A DNA stretch of 64,000 nt from contig SSNU01000278.1 of NCBI GenBank assembly GCA_012064415.1, forward strand, positions 8,161-72,160, in the 5' to 3' direction. The position numbers were made by a program, and so were the translations under genes. How positions within the stretch are numbered: the stretch's first letter is position 1; every line of letters starts with the position of its first letter. Origin of the DNA: Gyrodactylus bullatarudis (Eukaryota; Platyhelminthes; Monogenea; Gyrodactylidea; Gyrodactylidae). The notes under the pieces were generated by a model. That model did not search any database. It was not told where the DNA came from and saw nothing but the letters and a program-made list of their open reading frames with translations. This document shows positions 36,219-48,800 of the stretch, piece after piece.

Positions 36219-36887
36219 ATGTCTACATATACATGTCGTGTGTATTACAAAGATGACAGAGATCCATTTTCATACGTAAATGCCTCTCTCTTGGAACCCT
36301 CTAAGCCAGTCCTGTTCACATTTCTCAAGGAATTAAATATCTCTAGTCAAATTCCAGGATTAATAAAATTGCTTAATGCTCCTCATAAAGTGATTTAATT
36401 TAGAATTATTTATTTTAAGCTCGAAGATTGTGTACTTCAGCTGTATAGATTTGCTGGCGCTGTCAATGAGTTTGGGACATATCTTGATATCGATTCTTCT
36501 CTTAACGATCAATGGGATGATATGGAAGGCTTTAATAATCCGTATGTTTTTTATTATCAACTTTTCACTCAACTCCATTAAATCATTCTAATTATAGAGA
36601 TAATTCTGCTGTTGTATTACGTACCAAGTTGGTTGTTCGTGTGAATGCAATCGTTGGTGAGTTACTACTATTTTTCAAAAGTTTAATTATTCATTAACTT
36701 ACTTTCGGTGTAGAAAAACTTCAAACCTCAAGTGGACGTGAATTACGCAGAGCCCTCTTCTCCCTCAAGCAAATATTTCAAGAGGATAAGGATTTAGTTC
36801 ATGAATTTGTAACACATTCTGGAATATCATGTCTAGTGAGAGTTGGTTCGCAAGCCGATCAGAATCATCAAAATTATATTCTAAGAG
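36219..36887 (+). CDS. Fhod: Fhod exons 1-4: GTPase-binding domain and start of FH3
   Basis: Exons 36219-36389, 36420-36541, 36598-36656 and 36714-36887 encode residues 1-175. Diagnostic segments are [16 protein letters not shown] joined to LEDCVLQL (vertebrate QIPxxHRLLGAPLKLEDCAL), [11 protein letters not shown], and [20 protein letters not shown], which is nearly identical to FHOD1. This region adopts the FHOD-specific ubiquitin-like GBD and the first armadillo repeats, binding Rac-type GTPases and the C-terminal DAD. Three introns lie inside 670 bp: 56 and 57 nt, plus one of only 30 nt (36390-36419) that removes an in-frame TAA. Confidence 0.9.
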
Positions 36888-39800
36888 GTAAGTAGATTTA
36901 ATAACTGATCGGTTCTGAATATGAAGTGATATGAATAGATTCACATTTTGATTCTTTTCTATACCTTTTCCAGTCCTAGTTGTCCCTTATGAATTCCAAT
37001 AAGGAATTAAAGAATTACTACAAAGCTCTGATGAAATACAAACATAGATAGCAAAAAGGGGTATGGGTTTACATTGAAGCACGAGGTTGAAAAAAAAATA
37101 AAGCCTTTCTGCAGTTTAACATGTCAAAAGGTAGGGAACACCTATTCTGCTTATAGAATAATCGAATCTTTGAGCACTTGTTTTTTATTTAAAATTACTG
37201 TAATAATAGAATGAATGTATGAATAGAACATGAATTGCCTTCAATAATTTCACAAAACTATATTCTACAAACATTTTTACAGTATTTACAAGAGTTTTGT
37301 TTCTATAACTCATTCACTCACGCTACGCGTGCAGTAAACCTCATTGCTTCATCCTTTCTACATTTCTCTTTCTTTCAACTCCATCTTTTTCACTTGTGAC
37401 TCATGTTGAATTTTAATACTGTACAGCGTTGAAGCCTATTTTCTTTTTATTTTGTTCTTGACTCTTGTTTGTTAGAGAGAAATTTTTTTTTCATTGATTC
37501 AACGCAATAACCTCAAAAGAAAACAAGTTTTAAATCATTAGGACTAATTTTATGAATTTGAACTAGATTTGATCTCTACTTTCCCTGCTGGAACGATAGA
37601 AAATTCTGATTTTTTAAATTGATTTTAAAAAATAGTTCCTAGTTCCATCTTTCTTCTTGAGAAAAGTTTATCAAATTTTCAAGAGAATTTCGTTGATCAA
37701 TTGGTGATAAGGGCTCAAGTGTTATTTATTCGAATTTGTTTTTCAAAAGTACTCCATTTAGCTGAGAAGTAGTTATGGGATCTGTTTTATCCTCTACAAA
37801 TAGGAGAGATCTTTGTAATAATAATCAGTTTTATTAATTAAAAGGGGGAATTTTTTAGGTCAAACTAATTCCAAGAGAAAATTTTCACTCATTGGAAATT
37901 GGAATTATCGAATGTTTATTTTTAAACTTGATGATTGAGTTATTATTCAAATTAGTTATAGACAAAATTTAATGATTTTCTTCTTTAATGAAGAATCTCT
38001 GCACAATGCAGACTTGATTGCTTTTAATCTCTCTTTTGGAATGTTACCAGAATGTAGAAGGAATCAAACCATTTTCTAGATTTCTTATATATTAGTTTTA
38101 TAATAAATTTTAAAAAATACTTATTGAAATTCTCAACCATTGCAGTCTTCACCAATTAAGAGTATCCTTTAAATCGATGAAAAACTTTTATCTTGTGTGA
38201 GGGGTGGCTTTAAAAAAAAGAATAAAATGGTAAATCGATCGATAAAAACCTTAAAAGGGGAGTCTTTCATTGAAAATATATTAGCAAACTATTGTAACAG
38301 ATGATGTATTTGAAATGGGGAATATCAAAACTATACCAAGACTATTTATTTCAACTGTAAACGAATAAGGTTTTTGCAACGTTTCAATTGTGATAGACTA
38401 TACTCGCCTTCTTCAGTGGTTACATAAACATTCTGGATTTTACAAATTCTTTTGCATCATGACAAACGATAATTTGAGAATGCCATACATATGTATGAGA
38501 GTGATTGAATCAATAATTTTCGATCTGTAGAAATAATTCTTCTTCAAAATCGACTAGACCTATCGATCTTTGCCAATTCTTTCAAGAAAAATATGAAAAT
38601 CTATGAGATTTTATCAGTATTTATATTAATTGCTCCACTTTACTTTCTATGGAAAACTAAAAATATTGGCTTCAGCAATTGGCCATAAAGATATATAATC
38701 ATTTCTATATGATGGTTTTATTATTTGAAAAAACACTCTGCTGTCTATAGTTTAGATTATATACCTGATTTTATAGAGGCTCATGTATATGGGAAACAAT
38801 ATATTTAACAGAAACCTTAACGCTACGTTATTGATGATAATAATAATAATATTTATTAAACAATACATGTGTTATCTATATAGACATTAAATAGATTCTT
38901 TAGTTTTGTAGAAATTTATAAATTATAAAGTTTTTTTAATTCTTTTTTAAATTCATCATTATCAAGAGTTTTCATCTTATGATCAAGTTTTTTAAATAAT
39001 TTTTTTGGCTTTGTTGAAAATTTATAGCTTTTTTAGATTGCCATATTCAGGAACATTGGAGCGTAGGCCTTGTCGATTGGAGTTAGCCAGGGGGCAGAGT
39101 TTGATTAGGGTAATTGTTTTGAGTTCTCTTCTGAGCCATAAGGAGTTCTTCGTGGATTTCATTTCAGTTTGGTATGTTGATGACAGAAGGCACGTAAATT
39201 TGTTGCATGCAGTTTGTATATTTTTAGACCATTTGTCACATTCAGGGTTCCAGATTGCAGAACAGTATTCAATTACTGGTCTAGCATAAACTTTGAATAA
39301 AAGTAGTTTCATGCTGTCGATTTTGATGCATTTGTGGATGTGGATGAGTCGGCCAATGAATTTTTTATTAATTTCTTTATAGGGATCAACAAAATCAAGT
39401 TTCCATGAATAAGTAATCCCAAGGTCCTTAATTGTAGTTTTAGGGTGAATTTTATTTTGGTTGATGTAGATATTTAAATCAGTGATCCTTGATTCATTTG
39501 GAGTCGAGTAGAATGATTTTTCTATGTTAGGGGACAATCCAAAGCTCATTAATTTGTTGATAATAGTTGATATTTCTGAATTTATAATGCTTATAATGTT
39601 ATAGGTACCATCAAAATCAAAGACTGAACTGTTTTAATCTCAAGAAACGGGTTTAAAGAGGAAAGTCTTTTTTTCTAAAATTTATCTTTCAAAATTAAAA
39701 ATACTATAATAAATGCTTAAACAACTAAAAAGTATAGATTCGGACACATCCACCTTTTGAGATGTATATTGAACTTGAAAAGTTGTCTGGCTTAGTGTGT

Positions 39801-42800
39801 ATCGTACTAATCATATTTATATACGTGCAGAGTTCGAATATAATTTGAAATTATTTTCTAGATGTATCATCTTACAGCAAAACTTTTAGCGATAATTTTT
39901 TGAAGCAAAGCGGTACTCCAAGCCTCACATATTAATTCGATCAGTTTATGATTCACGAAATTTTCTCAGTTATATCAGAATAAAGACAAAATAATTCAAG
40001 AACAAATTACATTTGAAAAACGTATGCACAGAAATAATAATTTGATGACATAATCATTGTATTCTCACACTGGAATGTATATAATCTCAAAAATATTCTT
40101 GACAGTGATGATTAAACCGACAGGATGCTAGAATATTAGAGAGAAAACATTCACAATTCTTACTTGAATTGGTTTTGACGGAAGATATATATATAATGTG
40201 AAACAAGACTAAGAAAAGGGTTTTTTCTGTGGTTGCAGTCTGATTATGTGTTTCTGCAAAACAAAATGTATATATACGATATAAAGTGTGAAATTATTAC
40301 ATCATGAGTTGTCTACTATTATTTCCTACACTAACTACACTCAGATTATATAATCTTAATAACTTCTCAGTCAAAGTATACATTCTGATCTGATATTTAA
40401 TTTTGTTCTACGAATACCGTAACCCTCATTTCATCTTGATTGTAAAAAATGATCATTTGGAAAAAATTGGAGTCAATTTAAATTTCGAGTTGATGGGATT
40501 TTCCCAGTTTTCTTGTTCCCAAGGTGAGAGGGATCAAACGTTACTTTTTAGGATCACCAATATGCAAGGATAACAAAAATAGTCGTTGATGATCGTCTGG
40601 CATTTCTTGGGTTCAATTTTCTGGCTTAAATAATTATAATTAGAACACAGAGTAAAGCAAACTATTTTCTTTCCCGAACAATATTCATAAGATATATATT
40701 GCTAAGATTTTCATGAATAAAAATTTCATCGTTCTGATATCCATGAATCCCATTTTTCCAAGATTCTTTAAAACGCATTAAAATTCTCAGGAAATGGTCT
40801 GGATATGTAAGAGAAGGGATTTAAAACTACTATCAGAACTATTCACATGCAAAAAGTCATACTGATTGCTCAAAAAAGTGAATGTTTATCAATTATCGTA
40901 GTAAAATTCATTCAAATTTGTTGGCGCAGATTTGAAAATTGTAATTTTCAAATGAAATTTTGAATATCAGAACAAAATATAAAATGATTATGATTCTCAA
41001 AATTTAATTTCTCTATTGGATGAGCAAATTGCCGAAAAAGTTGCAAAATTTCTATATTTTACTTCTCAAATTGTCCTTGAGCCTTTTTTTAATCAAAAAA
41101 CATATTGATAGTTCTAGCAACTGTTCTAAGCTTTTGTATTGAAAATTTTGTTTTTACTAGCAGATGATATTTTTATCCACTATGTGTATGAGATTTCCTC
41201 TAAAAATATCTTCTGATCGATTAGAAATAACCTAAACTTGCAGGATCTCTCTTTATTCACTATGCCTCCCTCACTTGATACTTACCTAGCTGGATTTCTT
41301 TCACATGTTTTCTCTATCAAAGGGGAAAAAAGAAACCTGATCTAAAATTATTATTACCTCTCTCCACTGTATTTAAATATTGCCTTGAAATATATTAAGG
41401 TTACATGTGCAATTAAATAATAAAAACCTTGGATAAATTATCGTTTTTATATTTTGGGGGATTTTTCAAAATTTGGGTGGTATTTTTTCCCTTTATGAAT
41501 GGCGGCATTTAAAATTGATCGCTTTCCAAAATCTAAGAGATTCATAATCAATTATTAGAAATTTGAACTGTGAGAAATACTGTTGGAACTAGATACTTCT
41601 TTCTCAATCGGTTTCCTGTCTAATTTTATATTCTTTTGGCCACCTCTACACTTCAAAGTCAATAAAATTGAAATTTGGCATTGAAAATTGTGCCCAATAA
41701 TCTTGATATCAATAGAACCTCACTATGATCGAGTTCTTGATGTAAGAAATAAGATCATAGAGTCCCAATTTCGAATCAGAGGATCATATATTTTTGTGCT
41801 GTTTTCAAAGATGACCTCAAATCCTTAATTTCCCATATGTGTCTCTACCCCTAACAAAAATCATATCGATCGACACAGACTTTAAAGTTTAACAAGATTT
41901 AACATTAGCTGCCTTATTTCCTGAAAGATATTCTGAGGTTGCTGACCATCAGTCATGCTGGATAGAAAGACGAGAGGTTTTTTGAGGTGAATAAAAGCTT
42001 TTATTTTCGTCGGCTCTTTTCAGACCTTACACCGACTTTTGATAAATATATATACATACAAGAAAAATATAGCACAGTATAGTCTGACCAATAGCTGATA
42101 TTCACTCTAGGGTTTTTTGGCCAATGGGGGTATTGTTTTGATGTTGACCAATGAGATCCCCGATTAGTCTTCCCACCTTTTTAGGGGAGGAAGGAAGTTG
42201 TATATTTTCTGGTTGTCGTCAGGCACTTTTTTGCCCTTCTTCCTTTTGTTTTCTTCTTTGTTTTGTGTTTCTGGGGTGATGTAGAGGGGTTCCTTTTTCG
42301 ATTTGGGGTTGAAGATTTATTCAATTATCTAGAAATTAGTATTATTGAGAATTTTTCAGATCTGAGACCAAATTTGTAATCAACGCCAAATTTTAAATTA
42401 ATTTTCGTTTGTCATTCAGCTCAAGTTCCAATACCACATTATATTTTATTCTGAGAGAATTAACTTAACTATGATTAATTCCCAATGCATCAGAGAAAAC
42501 AGATCAGATTAAAAAGCAATACTTTGATGACAAGTATTCCATGGAATAAAAGCACCATATTCTTATACAAAATAATTGGCACCAAACCTTTTTACGTCTG
42601 TCCACTTTTGTGTTAGTCATTACAGGTGGTCTCAGTAAGCCTACGTAATTGGAATAAAGTTAAATTTCCCATGATAAAAATAGCAGCAGTTGCTAAAAGT
42701 ATTTTATTAGAATTTTTGTAATCGATTTCTTGAAGCTTTGAAAGTGAAACCAGAGAAAAATATGCTTACATTTGGTTTCAGATTATGTACTATTATTATT

Positions 42801-45800
42801 AGTTTAACTAAACTAAGCTATTAAATTATCATCAAATTTTATCGAAAAAAATACTAACAATATTTTCGAAATCATTATCATGTAATAATAATATAATATA
42901 CAGTGATTATAAGCAAACATTACACATTTGCACATTTGCTTCTTATGACGAAGATTGTAAATTGAGGGAAAGAAATGTTCACATTTCCACGACAAAGACA
43001 TAAAAATATCCATCCTATAATGCAAGTTGTGATCTTCGTCTATGCCATCTTATTCAACTTTAGAGGAAGAAGATTTCTTTAGGAAGCCTAGTACTTTTAT
43101 TGACGAAATCTTCTTTGGTTGAGTGAGAAAGGTGATTGCCAAAGAAATATATTTGTACGTTATCTTCTTTGACTGATTTGATCTAGATTTGAAGAAGAAA
43201 ATTTACTTTTTTCCCAAAAAACTCAATACATTTCTTCGGAAAGTCAGGAAAAGATTCCATAATAAAATGCGCCAATAAGTTGGGAAAATTTTAAAAATTA
43301 AACTTTTTCAACTTTTGAGCTCAAAATTTTTATCGATTTCAAAGATTTGAAGCAGTTAAATACAGATATTTGAAACAAAATTTAGATAAAGAATTCGAAT
43401 AGGGTCGTCGAGGTAGAAAGGAATCTACTGTTTTCAAGAAAAAATTAAACTTTTAAATTTTAGATCATGATTTTCCACAATAATGACACATTTCTGTGAA
43501 TTTCTGCAGCCGAATTCGAATTCTTTATCTAATGTTGGTCTCGAATATCTGCATTTAATTGCTTCAAATCTTTGAAATCGATAAAAATTTTGAGCTCAAA
43601 AGTTGAAAAAGTGGAAATTCGGGGTATTTTCAAATTTCGAAAAACGGTTTAATTTTGGTCAGATTGAATTTTTTCAGAAATTTAAAAAAATTTTCCCAAC
43701 TTATTGGCGCATTTTATTTGGAGTATAAAAAATATACCTAGTTCTAAATTAACTATTTGGCTACTATGGACATGAATCTTATCATGTCTGAACATAGATG
43801 AGTTTAATAATTTTGTTCAAAAAGGATCCTGAATTTAGGAATTCTACTGCTTTCTAAAAGAGGAGCGGGCCTTGAGTGTGGCCATTAGAAATTTTATTCT
43901 TGTAGGATTCTTATAAATTTAACTCTTCAAATGACTCTTAGGTAGGTAGTTAAGACTCTGGTATGTCATTTCTATCGTTTCTTTAAAAAATTATTTACGA
44001 GTACAATATATTCACACTCTCTGGTATAGTTTCTGTTTGTTTTAAATAACTTTGCTTGAGTGTGTTGTATTACAACATTGTTGTAATTATTAGTAGCTTA
44101 CATTATTATTTATTGCTACATTTTTTATTATACTAATAATATATATGTATTGGTTATTTTCAATTCAAGACTTCGAATAACTAGAAAATATAGTCTTCTA
44201 CTTCTTCAACTTTTCTATATGAGCTGATTGATTTTCTCTATAGAGTTTCTTCATCTTTCATTGTAAAACTACACATCACTCACTCAGAGCTTATCTCGTA
44301 TGCGCTCTGTCTCTCAATTTTTTTTATTGAGATTAAAGAAAACTCGTTTCTACAATAAAACCAAGAAAAAAGGTAATTAAATGATAGGTATTAATGACTA
44401 TAACTCCTAGATGGAATCCTGTCATCTTTCTTGAAATCATTTAGTATATTTATCAAAAGTTTCACTAGAAATACATTTCAGGAATTATATTTTGGTAATT
44501 TCAAAATTCGAGGATATTTGATGAAAAATTGTTTCTCAGATGGTTAAAAATGATGGAGCCAAAGTTTGCATTCAACAGAAAGAAATTGTTTGTCTACTTA
44601 AAAGTGAACTCTGTTATTCTTAGAATTTTTTAATATCTTAATAAAATACAGGATTTAGATGTTTTTCCCATTAATAGAAACATCTTAAGGAGTTGAATTG
44701 GATTCTGTTCCATGCTAAAAACCGAAAATCTGAAAAATCTATTCAATCTAACTATCTCTCTAACTGATTACATCTGACAATTTTGAATTCAGAGAAAATA
44801 TCAAAATATAGGAAAAACTTTTGAACCAGATTCAACCTATATACTTTAGCTTTAAAACTTGAAGAAAGATAAGTGGATGAATTTGGTAAAATTTTCATCT
44901 CAAGTGTTGTAAGACTTAAGAAAGATATTAAAATTTTTCTGGGTTTGATGTTTTTGATAAATTTGTTGGGGCAAATTTGAGTCGATTTAGAAAAAAGCTT
45001 TTTTTGAATAGCTTGATAAGAAATATATTTTCAAACTATCAATTGATATGATATCACCGAAACATAAGACGTGTTATTAATCTCATGTCTGTAAAACTTT
45101 TTCGGTACTTTTAATTCTTACTTATCAAAAATGAAACATTCAACGACGTGCAATTGTGAAAGAAATCATACTACATAATCTTTCATAATCATTCTCTGTA
45201 ATAAATATAATTTTTGAAATTTGTCTAGCTCTCGGCCAAGTGATGCTCTATGTAGATGGTATGGAGGGTATTGTACGTAATCCGGAGACCATAGAATGGC
45301 TATATTCCCTCCTTTCTTCAAAGGTGAGTTAAATTTGTTGTTATTGTTTTTCAAAAGAATATAGCTAATTGTATAGTTAATATGAGGATTGCAATGTTTT
45401 CAAAATTATCAATTTTTTTATCAAGATTTTTTTGAATCTACCTACTTTTACGATATAAAGAAAAAAAATTCCAAGGAAATTATGGCATATATCAAATCTC
45501 GAGGTGGCGCCAAATTCCTATTTTTTGAAATTTGATCATGATTAGACATAGAAATCAAATATTCTGAATCTGATTCTAAGAATCAACCTATAATAGTGTG
45601 AAAATTGAAATTTGATTTTTGATCATTTTACCTACTTGAAAATCGATATAATTTCGATGATTCAAAATTCCTGAAAAAATAAAGAATTTATCAAAAGTTT
45701 TGAAACTCTCACTTTAAAATAATACAATTTTTCAACTTAAATTTCAAAAAAAGAAATTAAGCGCTATCTCGAGATTCGAAATATGATATAATTTCCCATC

Positions 45801-48800
45801 TTCATATTAACTAGGTGTAGAAACAGTAAATAAACGGCAAAATTTTGAAAGTATACCTCTTTATCGGAAAGAACCTTTATTTATACAGGTTGTATAATTG
45901 ACACCCTATTTTTTCAGAATTGTGTCGTCTTTGGTTAATCTGAATACCAACTTTTTCCCAATAATATTAATATTCATAAAGGTCAAAATTAGATTTCCTT
46001 TAACTAATAGTCCGATGAAACAAAATATAGAATTTCCCCTTTTTATATTCTGAACGAATATTTATACTTATCTCAAGACTAACTGATCCAGAAAATTTCG
46101 ACAGAAAACTTTATGACATAAAAGTGTTAATTTTGAACCAAGTAGTTCTTCAGGGAGCTGTTCGGCATAGATTGACCATAACGTTGTTCAAGCCAGAAGA
46201 CAACATAATCAGGTAGCGAGCGAACAACGTTATAGTCAAAATAAAAAGGTAATTTTCCTATCCAAAAATAGGCTATCTTTGAAACTCTAGCAGATAGAAT
46301 TTAGGCCATTACATATTTGAATTATAAGGGCATGATTACTAGGTAATAGTTATTTCATATTTAATCTATGACCCTGGGAAATGGGTTTTCAAAAAAAACG
46401 TTTAAAACGAAACTTAGTAGTTTGACGTGACATCATTGCGTATTCCGGGAGATTAATGGATTTTCTATTGAATGGGAACGAATGGTAAACGAAGAACTTA
46501 CAAAGCTCTGAATAAATTATAATGAGTTGATAAATAACCCAGTGAGCCTTTACGGGTTAAATATAAAAACGTTGACGGAAATCTTACTTTCAAATGTAGT
46601 TCCTTCAGTTCTACTTGAGAGTGACAACTTTAAAACCCTTTTAAGAAGTAGTCTTTACAATTCTAACTTTCCAAGAGTTCTCATTTGTACTTTGGTATTT
46701 TTCTAACCAATTGAATTAAAATCCAACCAAGTGTACCAAGTTTAATCCAGAGAAACACGAAGAAAGTGCTTTTTCAATAAAGAAAATTATTCATTGTGTT
46801 TCTAATTTCAATTTATTAAATAGAAGAAAAAGTTTATAGAGTTCCTAGAAATACAAATAGAAATGTGATTCATATTGTTTATACAACGCTTCAAAGAAGG
46901 AAGATTTATATACTTGAAGAAGGAAAGTTCAACAATTTTCTCTAGAAAACCCCTTTTCTCCATTTTCCATGTTCAAAGGGTTGTATTTTTTCAACTGATA
47001 TGAACATGAGGTCATCCCAATTTATTTAGCAAGACCCTCTTCAATAAAACAGTGTGCATTTCGCAGGCATTGAGACTAGATATTTCACTAAAGTTGTTTG
47101 AGCTTTGATCATTGAGACAATCCATCTTTCTATCAGTTCAAGTAGAAATTTATTTGTTAATTTAAAAAAAAACTTATCAACTTAGATATTTAGTGATGCT
47201 GTAAGTGTGAACCATTAAATATTACAGTACAGCCTATCAATCATGTTTTTTGCTTTGAAGGGAAATTTGATTACAACCCGTTCATCTTGCATCAATCACT
47301 AAAGCTCTTTTTTGGTTAATCAGAATAAAGGTAAGTAAACCTGATTGACATGAAGCTCAATATTTTTCTCCAGATAGTCAAGTGGAAATTTAATTTTCGA
47401 ATTCAATGATTGAATGAACCCTTGAGTTGTTGAAATAAAAAAAATTCCCAATTTTTCAACCTTTGAGTTCAAAACTTTGGTCGATTTTGAAGATGCAATT
47501 CGATGCTGATATTTTCGATCAGGATTAGAGAATGGATTAGAATATGGCCAAAAAAGTTCACAGAATTTTGTCATCATTGGGGGAATTCGAACAATCTGAC
47601 GACCCAAAATTTTCAAGTTAAACTTTTTCTTAAAAACTGAGATTTTCTCTCAACTTCTATGGCCAAGTTTAAAGTTCCTCGTCAAATCTAGATCTGAAAT
47701 ATCAATTTTTTTTAATCTTCGAAATCGGCCAAAATTTTGAGCTCAAAAGTGGGATATTTGAAATTTAAAAAACGGTAAAATTTCGGCATGAAAATTAAAT
47801 CTATCCGGAGAAAAATATTGAGTTTTTGTAGTGAATTCTTAATTCTTCATGTCAATAAGGTTTTAAATTATTACTTTACTCTGATTGGCCAAAATATCTG
47901 ATTTCAATTACTATAGATGATGAATCAAGCAATTTCTAATATGTATTGCAATCGGTAAGAAATAATGAGCTTAATCTAAAATACTAAAATAGTATAAAAG
48001 TTTTCTGAAATTTCATCATTATCTAATTGAAATATTCAATTTTAGTTTCGATTAGTCACAAAGACAGCTCTTAAACTCTTACTCGTCTTTGTGGAGTACG
48101 CAGAGTCCAATGCATTTATTCTTATTTCTGCAATTGAATCATATCATGCCAAGACACGTGAGTTTCAAAAATGTCCATTAAAACTCAAAATAAATGTCTG
48201 AATCAAAATCTATTGAAGCATTTACCGGAGCCTCTTGGAGTTATGTGATTCAGCTGTTGGATAATGAAAGTTCCGATGGAGAACTCTTGATTTACGCAAT
48301 GACCCTTTTGAATAAGCTCCTGTTGGCTATACCAGATCAAGATACATTTTATGATGTTACTGACCGCCTGGAAGAATTGGGCATGCAGAAAATTGTCCAA
48401 CGTTACATAGACCGTAAGACAACTGACAGTGATCTTATTGAACAATTTCAACTTTACGAGGTACGTAATCTTTCTCAAAGATGTACTTTTGAGAATATAT
48501 TATTAATGTTTTCAATATTTTAGATAAGTCTAAAAGCAGAAGATGGCGAGGACGTTAACTCAATCGGTTTGAGTGAGGTTAGCCGGGAATCTGTCCGACA
48601 AACACCCAGACCAAGGAGAGCAAACTTCCTAGAAACTCCTGAGGGTGTCTCAATAAGAAACAGCATGATTAATTTGATGTCTTCCAGTCAAATGAACCTG
48701 TCCATCCTTGGCTTATCAAGCAATCAGAATTCCATGACAGCCTCGTCGACCCTCACCTTGAATGATATGACACAAGATCAAACTTTACCAAGAAAATCTA

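Larger units (their letters stand above)
36888..45228. other. 8.3-kb intron 4 of the formin, transposon-filled
   Basis: Contains the hammerhead-like motif at 38,381-38,416, the LINE remnant at 38,832-39,633, a fold-back arm at about 40,480-40,760, the putative LTR at about 41,930-42,310 and the palindromic MITE at 43,261-43,718. A dispersed repeat at 43,750-43,930 is shared with 15.6 and 56.1 kb. No further exon seen. Confidence 0.7.

Noticed and set aside
46171..46231. Short inverted repeat GACCATAACGTTGTTC / GAACAACGTTATAGTC
   Set aside because: Only 16 bp arms around a 29-nt spacer with no second copy found; too little to call an element.
48194..48523. Possible internal start (ATG at 48,194) for a short FHOD isoform
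   Set aside because: The ATG lies in the 61-nt intron upstream of the acceptor at 48,217-48,218; the spliced reading gives an uninterrupted family match.
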